Source: Bacillaceae bacterium OF18-1A
GTDB taxonomy: Bacteria > Bacillota > Bacilli > Bacillales > Bacillaceae_G
Assembly (NCBI GenBank): GCA_027694045.1
Contig: JAQEWB010000007.1
Span: forward strand, 1 to 64,000
DNA: 64,000 nucleotides
Reading direction: 5' to 3'
Shown here: piece after piece, positions 54,823-63,451 of the stretch
Position numbering within the stretch: the stretch's first letter is position 1
Layout: every line of letters starts with the position of its first letter
Notes under the pieces: generated by a model
What the model was told of the DNA's origin: nothing
The model's database searches: none
The model's input: the letters and a program-made list of their open reading frames with translations, nothing else
Translations under genes and position numbers: made by a program

Positions 54823-55497
54823 TTAACCTCTCCAATCTTGGACGATATTTCCGTCACGAATTACAATTTGGCGTGCTGCAGCTTCCCCAATTTCACGATC
54901 GTGGGTAATCATAATGATTGTTGAGCCTTGTTTGTTTAATTCGTAAAAAAGGTCCATAATTTGTGTACTTGTTTTCGTATCAAGTGCTCCTGTCGGTTCA
55001 TCGGCTAAGATAAATTTCGGGTTATTCACGATTGCACGTGCAACAGCGACACGCTGCTTTTGACCACCTGATAATTCGTTCGGCAGGTGAGTAGCACGAT
55101 CAGCTAAGCCGACTTTCGTTAAAGCTGCTAATGAACGCTCACGTCTTTCTTTTTTATCAATTCCAGCGTAAATAAGAGGTAGCTCTACATTTTGAAGTGC
55201 TGTAAGTCTCGGCAATAACATGAAGTTTTGGAATACGAATCCAATCTCTTTATTACGAACGTGCGCAAGTTCTGTTTCAGACATGTTTGAAATGTTTTGC
55301 CCAGCTAGTTCGTACGTACCTGTCGTTGGTTTATCTAAACAACCGATAATGTTCATTAAAGTTGATTTACCAGAACCAGATGGTCCCATAATAGAAGTGA
55401 ATTCCCCTTGGTTTAGTGTTACGTCAATTCCATGTAAAATTTGAACGGACTCTGCACCATTTTGGAAGGATTTCGTGATGCCTTTTAAGTTAATCAC
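54823..55497 (-). CDS. yknY: MacB-type ABC ATPase (YknY-like)
   Basis: A 224-aa ATPase of the LolD/MacB type: Walker A GPSGSGKST (about 39-47), the Q-loop FVFQNFMLLPRLTALQNVELP, signature LSGGQKQR, and Walker B FILADEPTGALD. GTG start overlaps the stop of the adaptor gene. Confidence 0.93.
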   Translation of the reverse strand: MINLKGITKSFQNGAESVQILHGIDVTLNQGEFTSIMGPSGSGKSTLMNIIGCLDKPTTGTYELAGQNISNMSETELAHVRNKEIGFVFQNFMLLPRLTALQNVELPLIYAGIDKKERRERSLAALTKVGLADRATHLPNELSGGQKQRVAVARAIVNNPKFILADEPTGALDTKTSTQIMDLFYELNKQGSTIIMITHDREIGEAAARQIVIRDGNIVQDWRG

Positions 55498-56597
55498 TGG
55501 GCGACAACCTCCATACCATCTTTTAAGTCTTTTTCAGGTTTAGAAATAATTTCCTCTCCTTTTTTCACTCCAGAAACTTTTGCTTCGCTATCAGTCTCGA
55601 ATTCAACAGTAACTGCTTGTTCTTTCGCTTTACCGTCTTTTACGACGAAGACAACATTTTTGTCACCTTTTTTCACGATGCTGCTTTTCGGAACAATTGT
55701 ACCAGTTGCTTCGCCAGATTTACTTGTTACGTAAACGTGGAAGCCGTTTTGTAATTCTTCACTATTATCTAATGTGACAGTGAATTGGTAATTAGAAACA
55801 GTTTTGTTTTCGTCCATGCTCTTTAATGGTGTAGAACCGATTTCTGTTACTTTTCCTGTCCAAGTCTTACCAGCGACCGTTTTTGATGAAACAGTTACTT
55901 CTTGCCCAACTTTCATACTAGCAAGTTCATATTCAGAAAGTTGACCTTTTACTTTAAATGGACCAGCGTGACGAAGGGTAATGCCACTCATACCTGTTTT
56001 TTCATCAGCAGTTTTCACGATATCATCGATTACGCCATCAGCAGGACTTGTTACAGAAAGTGTGTTTACTTTCTCTTTTGCTGCTTTAATCATTTCATCA
56101 GCTTTTTCAACTTCAAACTTTTTCATTTCAAGTTGTGATTCTAATTGCCCAACTTCAACTTCTGATGCTTTTAATGCTTCAGCAGGAAGGCCTGCATTTT
56201 TATCTTTTTGTAACTTTTGTTTTGCTGCATCAATTTGTTTTTGGAACAATGTTACTTCTTTTTGTGCGATTTTCTTTTGCATTTCTGCTTCCGTTACACC
56301 TTGTTTAGCAGTAGGATCATTATATTTAAAAAGAAGTTGACCTTTTTTTACTTCATCACCTTTTTTAACAGCTAATTCATACGTACCTTTTGTTGGATCA
56401 AATGAAATTGTTTCGATTCCGTTTGGAATGACTTCACCGCCAAATTTTTGTGCGTTTTCGATTTGTTTTTCTGTTACTTTATAACCGCTATATGCCATTG
56501 CTACATCTGAACCGCCCCCAGCAAATGCAAAATATGATCCAGCTGCAATTCCAATTGCTACTACACTAGTAATTAACACTTTATTTTTCTTTTTCAT
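55494..56597 (-). CDS. yknX: Membrane-fusion adaptor protein (YknX/HlyD family)
   Basis: A 367-aa periplasmic-adaptor-type protein anchored by an N-terminal span (8-26). It has split lipoyl halves around a long helical hairpin (about 100-185) and beta-barrel domains (TLRHAGPFKVKGQLSEYELASMKVG). It is the first gene of the operon and should link the MacB-like permease to the wall. RBS AAAAGGTGA. Confidence 0.9.
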   Translation of the reverse strand: MKKKNKVLITSVVAIGIAAGSYFAFAGGGSDVAMAYSGYKVTEKQIENAQKFGGEVIPNGIETISFDPTKGTYELAVKKGDEVKKGQLLFKYNDPTAKQGVTEAEMQKKIAQKEVTLFQKQIDAAKQKLQKDKNAGLPAEALKASEVEVGQLESQLEMKKFEVEKADEMIKAAKEKVNTLSVTSPADGVIDDIVKTADEKTGMSGITLRHAGPFKVKGQLSEYELASMKVGQEVTVSSKTVAGKTWTGKVTEIGSTPLKSMDENKTVSNYQFTVTLDNSEELQNGFHVYVTSKSGEATGTIVPKSSIVKKGDKNVVFVVKDGKAKEQAVTVEFETDSEAKVSGVKKGEEIISKPEKDLKDGMEVVAQ

Positions 56598-56808
56598 CTA
56601 TTTATCACCTTTTCGTTCGTTTTAGTATCTACATTAAGTATAGAAGAGGTGAAGAATCTGACAAATCGTTTTAGCTTACAATAACCTTACAGTTTTGTAA
56701 GGTATGAATATGTAAATGTAAGGGAGAGGTTGTCCTAGTGTAAGCAAATGAATTGACTCGTTGTTTCTTTCTTACAATAATATTGTATGGAGGAAAGGAG
56801 GAAGGAAG

Positions 56809-57543
56809 ATGGAAGCTTATTTTAGTGCGTATCCATTAAAACCATTTATTCCATACTCAAGGCAACATGCAATTATATTACTTATTATGTTGGTGGGGAT
56901 ATTGTTTCTATATCAATACCAAGATGTATTACGTCAAAGTGAGTGGAATATAACGGTTCGATATGCGATTGCATTTCTATTTATAGGAAGTGAGATTGGA
57001 CTGCATATGTGGGAATGGAAAGCTGGGATTTTTAAACTAGCTACTTCATTACCATTTGAGTTGTGTACGATTAGCTTGTTGTTAGCGTCAGTTATGATTG
57101 TAACGAAAAGTTATCGAATATATGAGATTGTGTTTTTTACAGGAATGATAGGTGCATCACAAGCTATTTTAACGCCGAATTTACAATACGCATTCCCGCA
57201 TTTTCGCTTTATAGAATTTTTCCTTGCACATGTATTACTCATTTGGGCACCGCTCTTTATGACATGGGTAGAAGGGTATAGACCGACTTTACAATCTATT
57301 AAGCGTACGATGCTATTTTTAAACATTGTAATTCCAATCGTTTCATTCGTGAATTATAAAACAGGTGGTAATTATATGTTTTTAGCTCATAAGCCAGAAA
57401 CAGCTTCATTACTTGATATGTTAGGGCCGCATCCTTACTATATTATTTCATTAGAAGTTGTAGCGCTTATTGGATGTTTTATTTTGTATATGCCTTTTGC
57501 GAAAAAAGAAAAACATGTGCATAAAGAATCGCTAGGATCATGA
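56809..57543 (+). CDS. TIGR02206-family membrane protein (YwaF-like)
   Basis: A 244-aa protein with about seven spans and the block LPFELCTISLLLA with later LTPNLQYAFPHFRFIEFFLAH, the mark of the YwaF group. ATG 56809 follows GGAGGAAGGA. Function unknown. Divergent from the YknXYZ-like operon. Confidence 0.85.
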   Translation: MEAYFSAYPLKPFIPYSRQHAIILLIMLVGILFLYQYQDVLRQSEWNITVRYAIAFLFIGSEIGLHMWEWKAGIFKLATSLPFELCTISLLLASVMIVTKSYRIYEIVFFTGMIGASQAILTPNLQYAFPHFRFIEFFLAHVLLIWAPLFMTWVEGYRPTLQSIKRTMLFLNIVIPIVSFVNYKTGGNYMFLAHKPETASLLDMLGPHPYYIISLEVVALIGCFILYMPFAKKEKHVHKESLGS

Positions 57544-57558
57544 CCTAGCGATTTTTTT
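57527..57558 (+). terminator. Terminator after ywaF-like gene
   Basis: ATCGCTAGG/CCTAGCGAT stem and T run; its 5' arm lies in the last codons. Confidence 0.82.
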
Positions 57559-57592
57559 ATGGAATCATCTTGTCCCAATTGCATTTTTCGGT

Positions 57593-57613
57593 GTAATTAA
57601 AGTTCCACTTTAT
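57593..57613 (+). repeat. bcr1 right-end remnant
   Basis: TAATTAAAGTTCCACTTTAT matches the right end of bcr1; no left part is clear. Confidence 0.45.
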
Positions 57614-57723
57614 TTTGTTATATTACAATGTTGTAAGGGAGCTGTAATGAAAATCGATAGGGAGGACATTCCCTTTCGTATACACTGCATGTATAGAAAT
57701 AAGAGAGCGGGTGAAGGTATACG

Positions 57724-58085
57724 ATGGATTTTTTAGAAGTATCAAAACGTAGTATAAAACGAAATGTGAAAGACTATTTTCTATACTTTAAACAGAAGCG
57801 ATGGCGGAGCGACCAGCATACGCCATGTTAAAGAAAATCGGACTAACGAAAAGAGAAGCAAGAGAGTCTGTAAGAAAACAAGTAGGAGCGATTTTCTTAG
57901 CTCCATTACTGTTTGCGATATGTCATATGTTCTTTGCGCTTTTAAGTTTGATGGGCTTTACAGGAATGTTTGAATACAGTCTACCTTTACTAGGTAGTAT
58001 AGGAGTTTATATCATGATTTACTTTAGTTATTATATGTTAACAGTGCGTTCGTACACGAATACTGTATTTAGCGATAGAAGATAA
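57724..58085 (+). pseudogene. Collapsed BceB-type ABC permease
   Basis: The start region (ATG 57724) encodes MDFLEVSKRSIKRNVKDYFLYF, like the N-terminus of bacitracin-type FtsX permeases, then runs into a stop at 57831. From 57801 another frame encodes ERPAYAMLKKIGLTKREARESVRKQVGAIFLAPLL and two membrane spans, the C-terminal end of the same family. About 500 residues in between are missing and the frame is shifted. The repeated LYFKQ-like stretch may mark the deletion join. No ATPase partner remains nearby. Confidence 0.75.
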
Positions 58086-58086
58086 A

Positions 58087-58122
58087 AAGAAGCAAGCATG
58101 GATTTCATGCTTGCTTCTTTTT
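58087..58122. terminator. Bidirectional terminator
   Basis: AAGAAGCAAGCATG/CATGCTTGCTTCTT hairpin flanked by T run, before the convergent brnQ gene. Confidence 0.88.
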
Positions 58123-59439
58123 TTACTTCGTAGACACTTCACCTTCAGTTTCTGTTTGCGGGATACAGTATCCGATTATACCACCAATGATTGCTGGAAC
58201 GATCCAGCCGATTCCTAAGTTATAAAAAGGAATTGTGTGTACGATATTAGCGATAAAGTTTGGTATCATTCCCACATTATCAAGTGCGTGAATACAGCTA
58301 ATGATGAATGCAGCAATCATCGCTCCAATGTAGACAGAAGGCTTACGTTTCGTATATTTATCAATAAATGATACGAAAATTAAAATAATCGTAATTGGGT
58401 ACAAAATAATTAATACAGGTAATGTAATTTTGATTAATAGGCTTAATCCTAAGTTTGAAATAACAAAGCTAAAGATACAAACGTATAGTACGAGCTTTTT
58501 GTATGAAACGTTTGTTAGTACTGTTGTGAAGTAGTTGGCAAATGCACTTACAACACCGATTGCAGTCGTTAAACAAGCAGCTATAATCGCGATGCTTAAT
58601 AAAATGTTACCGCTCGTCCCAAAGAATTGATACATAACGGTAGCTAATAGTTGACCGCCGTTTTCGAATTGTCCTAAGTTACCGTTTGAAGCACCGATAT
58701 AACCGAGTAAAAAGTAGACAATTGTTAAGAATAGAGCAGCAATGCTTCCACAAATAATTGTGTATTTCGCAATAGATTTTTTTTCTTGTATTCCGTTTTG
58801 ACGAATTGCATTTACAACAATTGTTGATAATACGAGAGCACCGATTGCATCTAATGTTAAAAAGCCTTCGAGAAACCCTTTGAAAAATGGGATTTCTTTA
58901 TAGTCACCAACAGGTTCTGCGAATGATCCTGGTGAAAGAATCGCTTTCGTTGCCATAATTGCAATAATTCCAAGTAAAATTGGTGTTAATATTTTTCCGA
59001 TATGATCTACTAATTTGGATGGATTTAATGATAAGAAGTAGACGACTGTAAAGAAAATCGCACTAAAGACTAACATAGAGTACCATTGATCTTGGAAAAG
59101 GGGTGCAATCCCAATTTCATAAGATACAGATCCAGTTCGTGGAATAACAAATAGTGGGCCGATTGAAAGATAGATAATGATGGCTAAGACTGCTGCGAAT
59201 TTTGGATGAACACGGCTCGCTAAATTATTGAAACTACCACCCGCAAGGGCAACTGCGACGATTGCTAGTAAAGATAGGCCAACGTCTGTAATAATAAAGC
59301 CTGTAATGGAGACCCACATGTTTTCTCCGGAAGAAAGACCGAGAAGGGGCGGGAAAATCATATTGCCAGCACCGAAGAAAACTGCGAATAGTAATAAACT
59401 AATCGAAAGTATTTGCGCTGGTTTTAAAGTTGTACGCAT
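58123..59439 (-). CDS. brnQ: Branched-chain amino acid carrier BrnQ
   Basis: A 438-aa LIVCS-family sodium symporter with 12 spans. Opening LLFAVFFGAGNMIFPPLLG and the block SIGPLFVIPRTGSVSYE are typical. It imports Leu, Ile and Val. AGGAGG lies before ATG 59439. B. cereus group genomes hold several BrnQ copies. Confidence 0.94.
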   Translation of the reverse strand: MRTTLKPAQILSISLLLFAVFFGAGNMIFPPLLGLSSGENMWVSITGFIITDVGLSLLAIVAVALAGGSFNNLASRVHPKFAAVLAIIIYLSIGPLFVIPRTGSVSYEIGIAPLFQDQWYSMLVFSAIFFTVVYFLSLNPSKLVDHIGKILTPILLGIIAIMATKAILSPGSFAEPVGDYKEIPFFKGFLEGFLTLDAIGALVLSTIVVNAIRQNGIQEKKSIAKYTIICGSIAALFLTIVYFLLGYIGASNGNLGQFENGGQLLATVMYQFFGTSGNILLSIAIIAACLTTAIGVVSAFANYFTTVLTNVSYKKLVLYVCIFSFVISNLGLSLLIKITLPVLIILYPITIILIFVSFIDKYTKRKPSVYIGAMIAAFIISCIHALDNVGMIPNFIANIVHTIPFYNLGIGWIVPAIIGGIIGYCIPQTETEGEVSTK

Positions 59440-59540
59440 ATAAAGAAAATCCTCCTAATGAGTATTTTTGTCGAAAATTCAAACAATTTGTCGAGTAACT
59501 GTTACTATTTTAAAGGTCTGATGACTAGAAAGCAATAGGG

Positions 59541-59555
59541 AATTTTGAAAATATT
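59541..59555 (-). promoter_or_regulatory. Possible CodY box upstream of brnQ
   Basis: On the reverse strand AATATTTTCAAAATT differs at three positions from the CodY motif AATTTTCWGAAAATT, about 100 bp before brnQ. BrnQ-type transporters are known CodY targets. Confidence 0.35.
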
Positions 59556-59656
59556 AAAAAATAATGCATTAAATCGAATAAATATACTATTTATATCTTT
59601 AATAAGAAGGATTTAACTTTAAACGTAAAAAAACACATATCGCTAAGATACGTGTA

Positions 59657-60226
59657 TTAAAAATATATTTTTCGATCGCGTTCTTCTTTTAAAATTTCTA
59701 CAGCCTCTCGGAAACGTTGTGAATGGACAATTTCTCGTTCGCGTAAGAATCGCAAGCTATCATTTATGTCGGGATCGTCTGATTGGTTAATGAGCCATTG
59801 ATATGTGGCACGTGCTTTTTCTTCAGCGGCAATATCCTCGTATAGGTCGGCAATTGGATCACCTTTAGCTTGTATATAGGTTGCAGTAAAGGGAACACCG
59901 GCTGCGTTATGGTAATGAAGTGCGCTGTCATGGTCGACGTAATGAGGATCGAGACCAGCTGCCTTCATCTGTTCGGGAGTCGCATCTTTTGTTAGTTTAT
60001 AAACCATCGTAGCAATCATTTCAAGATGTGCAAATTCTTCTGTACCAATATCGGTAAGGAGGCCAATGACTTTATCGGGAATTGTATAACGCTGATTTAA
60101 GTAACGAAGTGCAGCAGCTAACTCTCCATCTGCACCGCCATATTGCTCAATTAATAATTTTGCAAGTGCTGGATTGCAAGTTCCTACTTTAACAGGGTAT
60201 TGTAATTTCTTCTCATAAATCCACAT
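59657..60226 (-). CDS. cotJC: Spore coat protein CotJC (manganese catalase-like)
   Basis: A 189-aa protein of the manganese-catalase fold. Metal-ligand-like Glu/His sites are seen in LTDIGTEEFAHLEMI and in the C-terminal REREIVHSQRF. It belongs to the spore coat peroxide-protection set with CotJA and CotJB. It lies 13 bp after cotJB. Confidence 0.94.
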   Translation of the reverse strand: MWIYEKKLQYPVKVGTCNPALAKLLIEQYGGADGELAAALRYLNQRYTIPDKVIGLLTDIGTEEFAHLEMIATMVYKLTKDATPEQMKAAGLDPHYVDHDSALHYHNAAGVPFTATYIQAKGDPIADLYEDIAAEEKARATYQWLINQSDDPDINDSLRFLREREIVHSQRFREAVEILKEERDRKIYF

Positions 60227-60238
60227 AGTTTCTCTCCT

Positions 60239-60514
60239 TTATATTTGCCATGGCCAAGGACCTTTGCTCCATTCCCAAGGGGCATTAGAATAGCTATTTC
60301 CATACTGTTGAAGTGGTCCATATTTTTCTTCCATCTGTTGTTTTAATATTCTTCGTTTATAGGAAAAGTCATTAAATTGATTAATAGCTGCCGTATCGTC
60401 TGGGTGGGTGTCTAAGTAAAGAGTTAGTTCGACTAGTACAAAGTCTAATTCTTGGAGATTCTCTAAAAGTCGATAATATTCTTCTGGTAGTGGCTGGTTC
60501 ACGTCAGTAGTCAC
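60239..60514 (-). CDS. cotJB: Spore coat protein CotJB
   Basis: A 91-aa CotJB protein ([27 protein letters not shown] is the family block). The GTG start overlaps the cotJA stop as GTGA. It is needed for assembly of CotJC in the coat. Confidence 0.93.
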   Translation of the reverse strand: MTTDVNQPLPEEYYRLLENLQELDFVLVELTLYLDTHPDDTAAINQFNDFSYKRRILKQQMEEKYGPLQQYGNSYSNAPWEWSKGPWPWQI

Positions 60515-60726
60515 CGCCCTTTTTTATAAGGATTTTCGTAATAGTCATAAAAAACAGGCCATAAAGTTCCTTTTTGTAGTGCTTCTTTCGGTGAGAATTG
60601 TGGTAAATTTGGCGGTTGAAAGCCTAAATATAAATGAGGGGGGGTAGAGTAATATTTTTTACCAATAGGAGGACAAGGATCTTGAGGGCTATGATATGGC
60701 ACATATGATTTCATATATTTATCCAT
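60511..60726 (-). CDS. cotJA: Spore coat-associated protein CotJA
   Basis: A 71-aa Pro/Tyr-rich protein ([45 protein letters not shown]). ATG 60726 has AGGAGG nine bases upstream; an earlier ATG at 60753 lacks one. It heads the cotJABC operon. Confidence 0.92.
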   Translation of the reverse strand: MDKYMKSYVPYHSPQDPCPPIGKKYYSTPPHLYLGFQPPNLPQFSPKEALQKGTLWPVFYDYYENPYKKGR

Positions 60727-60758
60727 TAATAAACCTCCTTGTATCTTCATCACTACGT

Positions 60759-60789
60759 ATTGTATTCAGACATAATAGGCATTTATGAC
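60759..60789 (-). promoter_or_regulatory. Probable sigma-E promoter of cotJABC
   Basis: On the reverse strand GTCATAAAT and GAATACAAT are about 13 bp apart, near the sigma-E consensus (ATA-type -35, CATACAAT -10). It lies 33 bp before cotJA. Confidence 0.5.
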
Positions 60790-60822
60790 ACATATAAAAA
60801 GGTAATAGAGGGTACAGGGGGA

Positions 60823-61182
60823 ATGGATGTGGAGCAATATATTGTATTAAAAGTGAAGAATTTAAAGGAAACTTTGTATTTTTACGAAGGGATTTTAGGG
60901 ATAAGACCTAGTTTAGAAAGACCTCAATTGGATGTAACAGGGGTTTGGTATGATTCTGATTCAAAGAGAATTAGTTTTGTTATGAATCGTATTTTAGGTG
61001 GACGGGAGAAGAGTATGACGGATTCATGTGAGGTTCTAACATTTTCGATTTCAGACATAGAGAAGTTAAAAAGGAAGCTAGCGTTTTATGAAATTGTATA
61101 TACAGAAAATAAATGTACGAAGAGTATTGTAGTAAAAGACCCAGATGGCTATCAAATTGAAATGATGGAGAAAGATGAATAG
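60823..61182 (+). CDS. VOC (glyoxalase-fold) protein, 119 aa
   Basis: A small vicinal-oxygen-chelate domain protein: YIVLKVKNLKETLYFYEGILGIRP opens the fold and VVKDPDGYQIEMME closes it with the metal-ligand Glu. No specific activity can be assigned. ATG 60823 uses GAGGG about ten bases upstream; GTG 60829 with GGGGG is an alternative. Confidence 0.82.
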   Translation: MDVEQYIVLKVKNLKETLYFYEGILGIRPSLERPQLDVTGVWYDSDSKRISFVMNRILGGREKSMTDSCEVLTFSISDIEKLKRKLAFYEIVYTENKCTKSIVVKDPDGYQIEMMEKDE

Positions 61183-61196
61183 ACGGAGGGGATTTG

Positions 61197-61295
61197 GTGG
61201 AGAGAAATTATGAAGAAAGTGCGTTGTTTGAGCATCAATTTTGGCTCAAAGTGCTGGGTGATCATTCGCAATTTTTACTTGTAATGGCTCCATAA
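61197..61295 (+). pseudogene. DUF2935 protein, N-terminal remnant
   Basis: GTG 61197 after GGAGGGG opens a 32-codon frame: ERNYEESALFEHQFWLKVLGDHSQF, the opening of DUF2935 (di-helical, metal-binding) proteins that are about 260 aa. It ends at TAA 61293-61295. Later bases carry short unrelated frames (61320-61404), so the rest of the gene is gone. Confidence 0.62.
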
Positions 61296-61416
61296 TATTG
61301 ATGATGTTCAGAGTTAGATATATTTTCCTGAAGGGGAAGCAGGGGAACTTGAGATACAAAATATATTGACAAGCCCTTCGAAATATTTTAATGTGATTGT
61401 ATAAAATTGTGTATAT

Positions 61417-61530
61417 AAAGGGGAGTAACTTATTACAGTAAAGTCGTCATTACAGGGAGAAACCCTCGGCTTTATTGGCAACGTTTCGTTGTTAGTGAGA
61501 CCTTTACCAGCAATGGTAAAGGCCCCTTTC
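61417..61530 (+). ncRNA. Manganese riboswitch (yybP-ykoY)
   Basis: The P1 stem pairs AAAGGGG (61418-61424) with CCCCTTT (61523-61529). Conserved parts are GGGGAGTA, the loop around GTCGTCATTACAGG, CCCTCGGCTTTATTGGCAACG, and GTGAGACCTTTACC...GGTAAAGG. This class turns genes on in high Mn2+. A terminator follows. Confidence 0.87.
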
Positions 61531-61540
61531 TGTCTTTTTT

Positions 61541-61573
61541 AGGACCCTTACCATATTTGGTAGGGTCCTTTTT
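61541..61573 (+). terminator. Terminator of the manganese riboswitch
   Basis: AGGACCC..TACCA/TGGTAGGGTCCT hairpin with TTTTT, 26 bp before the DUF1232 gene. Confidence 0.85.
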
Positions 61574-61598
61574 GTATACAAAGAGAGGAGATATATAA

Positions 61599-61880
61599 AT
61601 GAAAAAACTTATTAGTAGATTAAGAGTTGTCTTTCATGTTCGTAGATTCGTTCCATTTTTATTTGACTTTTTTACTTCAAAAGAGGTTTCAATAAAGAAG
61701 AAAATTTTATCCATCGCTTTTTTAGTTGGTTATGTAGTGATGCCGCTCGATTTAATTCCAGACTTCCTGCCGTTTATCGGTATTTTAGATGATATTGGAA
61801 TTGTGCTGTTCATTTTGAATCGAATTGTAAAAATGGCACCGGTGCAATTACAAGAAAAGCATAATGTAAATATTGGATAG
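61599..61880 (+). CDS. DUF1232 (YkvA-type) membrane protein
   Basis: A 93-aa protein with the DUF1232 core VGYVVMPLDLIPDFLPFIGILDDIGIVLF, one or two hydrophobic helices, and a basic N-terminus. AGAGGAG precedes the ATG. Under the manganese riboswitch and 11 bp before dedA, it is probably part of a metal- or envelope-stress unit. Confidence 0.88.
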   Translation: MKKLISRLRVVFHVRRFVPFLFDFFTSKEVSIKKKILSIAFLVGYVVMPLDLIPDFLPFIGILDDIGIVLFILNRIVKMAPVQLQEKHNVNIG

Positions 61881-61891
61881 GAGCTAAAAGA

Positions 61892-62497
61892 ATGGAGCAA
61901 ATTATTTTAGATATAATTGAGTTTTTAAAGCAGTTTTCTTATTTTGGAGTTGTGTTAGCATTAACGTTTGAATTTATTCCAGCAGAAGTAGTTTTGCCCA
62001 TGGTTGGATATTGGGTGTACGAGGGGGATATGAATTTTTGGTTAGCTGTGTTAGCTGGAACACTTGGCGGAACGACAGGACCATTAACGCTATATGCACT
62101 TGGTTATTACGGTGGTCGTCCTCTTTTAATAAAATACGGAAAATATTTCTTTATTAAAGAAGAACAAATTCAAAAAGCAGATGATTTCTTTGAGAAATAT
62201 GGCCCGGTGGTAGCGTTTGTTGGACGTTTCGTGCCAGGAGTTCGAACGCTTATCTCTGTTCCATGTGGTATGGCGAAAATGAATATATGGAAATTTAGTA
62301 TATATACATTTGTAGCAATGTTCCCGTTAACGACTTTGTATATTTATTTTGGAATGAAATTAGGTCCGCATTGGGAAAAAGCGGCGGATGTTGTAGGGCA
62401 ATATATGTTACCGATATTAGTAGTCGTGCTTATTGTTGTAGGTAGTATTTTAATCTATAAATTTATGAAAAAAAGAAAGAAAACGGAATCTATCTAG
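61892..62497 (+). CDS. DedA-family membrane protein
   Basis: A 201-aa DedA/SNARE-associated protein with four or five spans and the motifs FEFIPAEVVLPMVGYW and FVGRFVPGVRTLISVPCGMAKM. DedA proteins include lipid flippases for undecaprenyl phosphate or phosphatidylethanolamine. It is co-transcribed with the DUF1232 gene behind a Mn riboswitch, so a manganese link is inferred. Confidence 0.92.
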   Translation: MEQIILDIIEFLKQFSYFGVVLALTFEFIPAEVVLPMVGYWVYEGDMNFWLAVLAGTLGGTTGPLTLYALGYYGGRPLLIKYGKYFFIKEEQIQKADDFFEKYGPVVAFVGRFVPGVRTLISVPCGMAKMNIWKFSIYTFVAMFPLTTLYIYFGMKLGPHWEKAADVVGQYMLPILVVVLIVVGSILIYKFMKKRKKTESI

Positions 62498-62602
62498 TTA
62501 TTAGTACTAAGGTGAAATTTTTGAAAATAGATGAATAGTACAGGCAAACGAATCTGAAGGACATACACATATAAGGAATAAAAAAGAAAGAAGGGAAAGA
62601 TT

Positions 62603-62983
62603 ATGTCTTGTGAGTGCTCAGGAACAGTTTTAACGTGTTGTCCGGATGATAGTAGCAACTTTGTCCAAGATAAAGTTTGTAATCCGTGGTCTAGTGCTGC
62701 TGCCAGTACGTTTACTGTCTATGCGAATAATGTGAACCAAAATATTGTGGGTACAGGCTATTTAACTTATGATGTTGGTCCAGGAGTGAGCCCAGCAAAC
62801 CAAATTACAGTGGCAGTATTAGACTCTGGCGGAGGAACAATTCAAACGTTTACTGTTTCTGAAGGAACAAGTATTTCGTTTACGTTTCGCCGGTTTAATA
62901 TTATTCAAATTACGACACCAGCTACACCATTAGGAACGTATCAAGGGGAATTTTGTATTACGACAAGATATTTAATTTCATAG
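62603..62983 (+). CDS. ena1A: Endospore appendage subunit Ena1A (DUF3992)
   Basis: A 126-aa DUF3992 protein. A short Cys-rich N-terminal connector (CECSGTVLTCC..., then VQDKVC) is followed by a beta-sandwich ending in GEFCITTRYLIS. In S-type endospore appendages these connectors make disulfide links between stacked subunits. Length and neighbours (DUF1232, dedA upstream; ena1B, ena1C downstream) match the Ena1 locus of B. cereus. RBS AGAAGGGA precedes ATG. Confidence 0.88.
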   Translation: MSCECSGTVLTCCPDDSSNFVQDKVCNPWSSAAASTFTVYANNVNQNIVGTGYLTYDVGPGVSPANQITVAVLDSGGGTIQTFTVSEGTSISFTFRRFNIIQITTPATPLGTYQGEFCITTRYLIS

Positions 62984-62997
62984 AGAGGGGAATTAAG

Positions 62998-63351
62998 GTG
63001 GGAAATTGTAGTACAAATCTTTCATGTTGTGCGAATTCACAAAAAACGATTGTTCAAGATAAAGTTTGTATTGATTGGACTGCATCAGCAACAGCAGAGG
63101 TTATTTATGCGGATAATATTTCTCAAGATATTTACGCATCAGGGTATTTGAAAGTAGATACTGGAACAGGTCCTGTTACGATTGTTTTTTATAGTGGTGG
63201 AGTAACAGGGACTGCATTAGAAACAATTGTTGTTGCAACTGGAAGTAGTGCGTCGTTTACAGTGCGTCGTTTTGATACGGTTACAATCCTTGGAACAGCA
63301 GCAGCTGAAACAGGGGAATTTTGTATGACAATTCGATACACTTTATCTTAG
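62998..63351 (+). CDS. ena1B: Endospore appendage major subunit Ena1B (DUF3992)
   Basis: A 117-aa DUF3992 protein from GTG 62998 (GAGAGGGG upstream), 14 bp after ena1A. Connector GNCSTNLSCCANSQ, then IVQDKVCIDW, and the end GEFCMTIRYTLS. It closely resembles the known Ena1B fibre subunit, whose N-terminal Cys residues cross-link neighbouring ring-like turns of the fibre. It is about 40-50% like Ena1A, so the two arose by duplication. Confidence 0.92.
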   Translation: MGNCSTNLSCCANSQKTIVQDKVCIDWTASATAEVIYADNISQDIYASGYLKVDTGTGPVTIVFYSGGVTGTALETIVVATGSSASFTVRRFDTVTILGTAAAETGEFCMTIRYTLS

Positions 63352-63375
63352 TATATAATAATTTAAGGATTCTTT

Positions 63376-63413
63376 AAAAAACGTGCAAACATTTATTAGT
63401 TTGCACGTTTTTT
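63376..63413. terminator. Bidirectional terminator in the ena locus
   Basis: AAAAAACGTGCAAAC/GTTTGCACGTTTTTT hairpin between convergent ena1B and ena1C. Confidence 0.9.
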
Positions 63414-63451
63414 AGTAGACTTTTGAATGTATTCAAAAGCGATATTTTTTG

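Noticed and set aside
62497..62603. Sigma-K promoter before ena1A
   Set aside because: CATACACATA resembles a sigma-K -10, but spacing to an AC-type -35 does not fit well enough to report.
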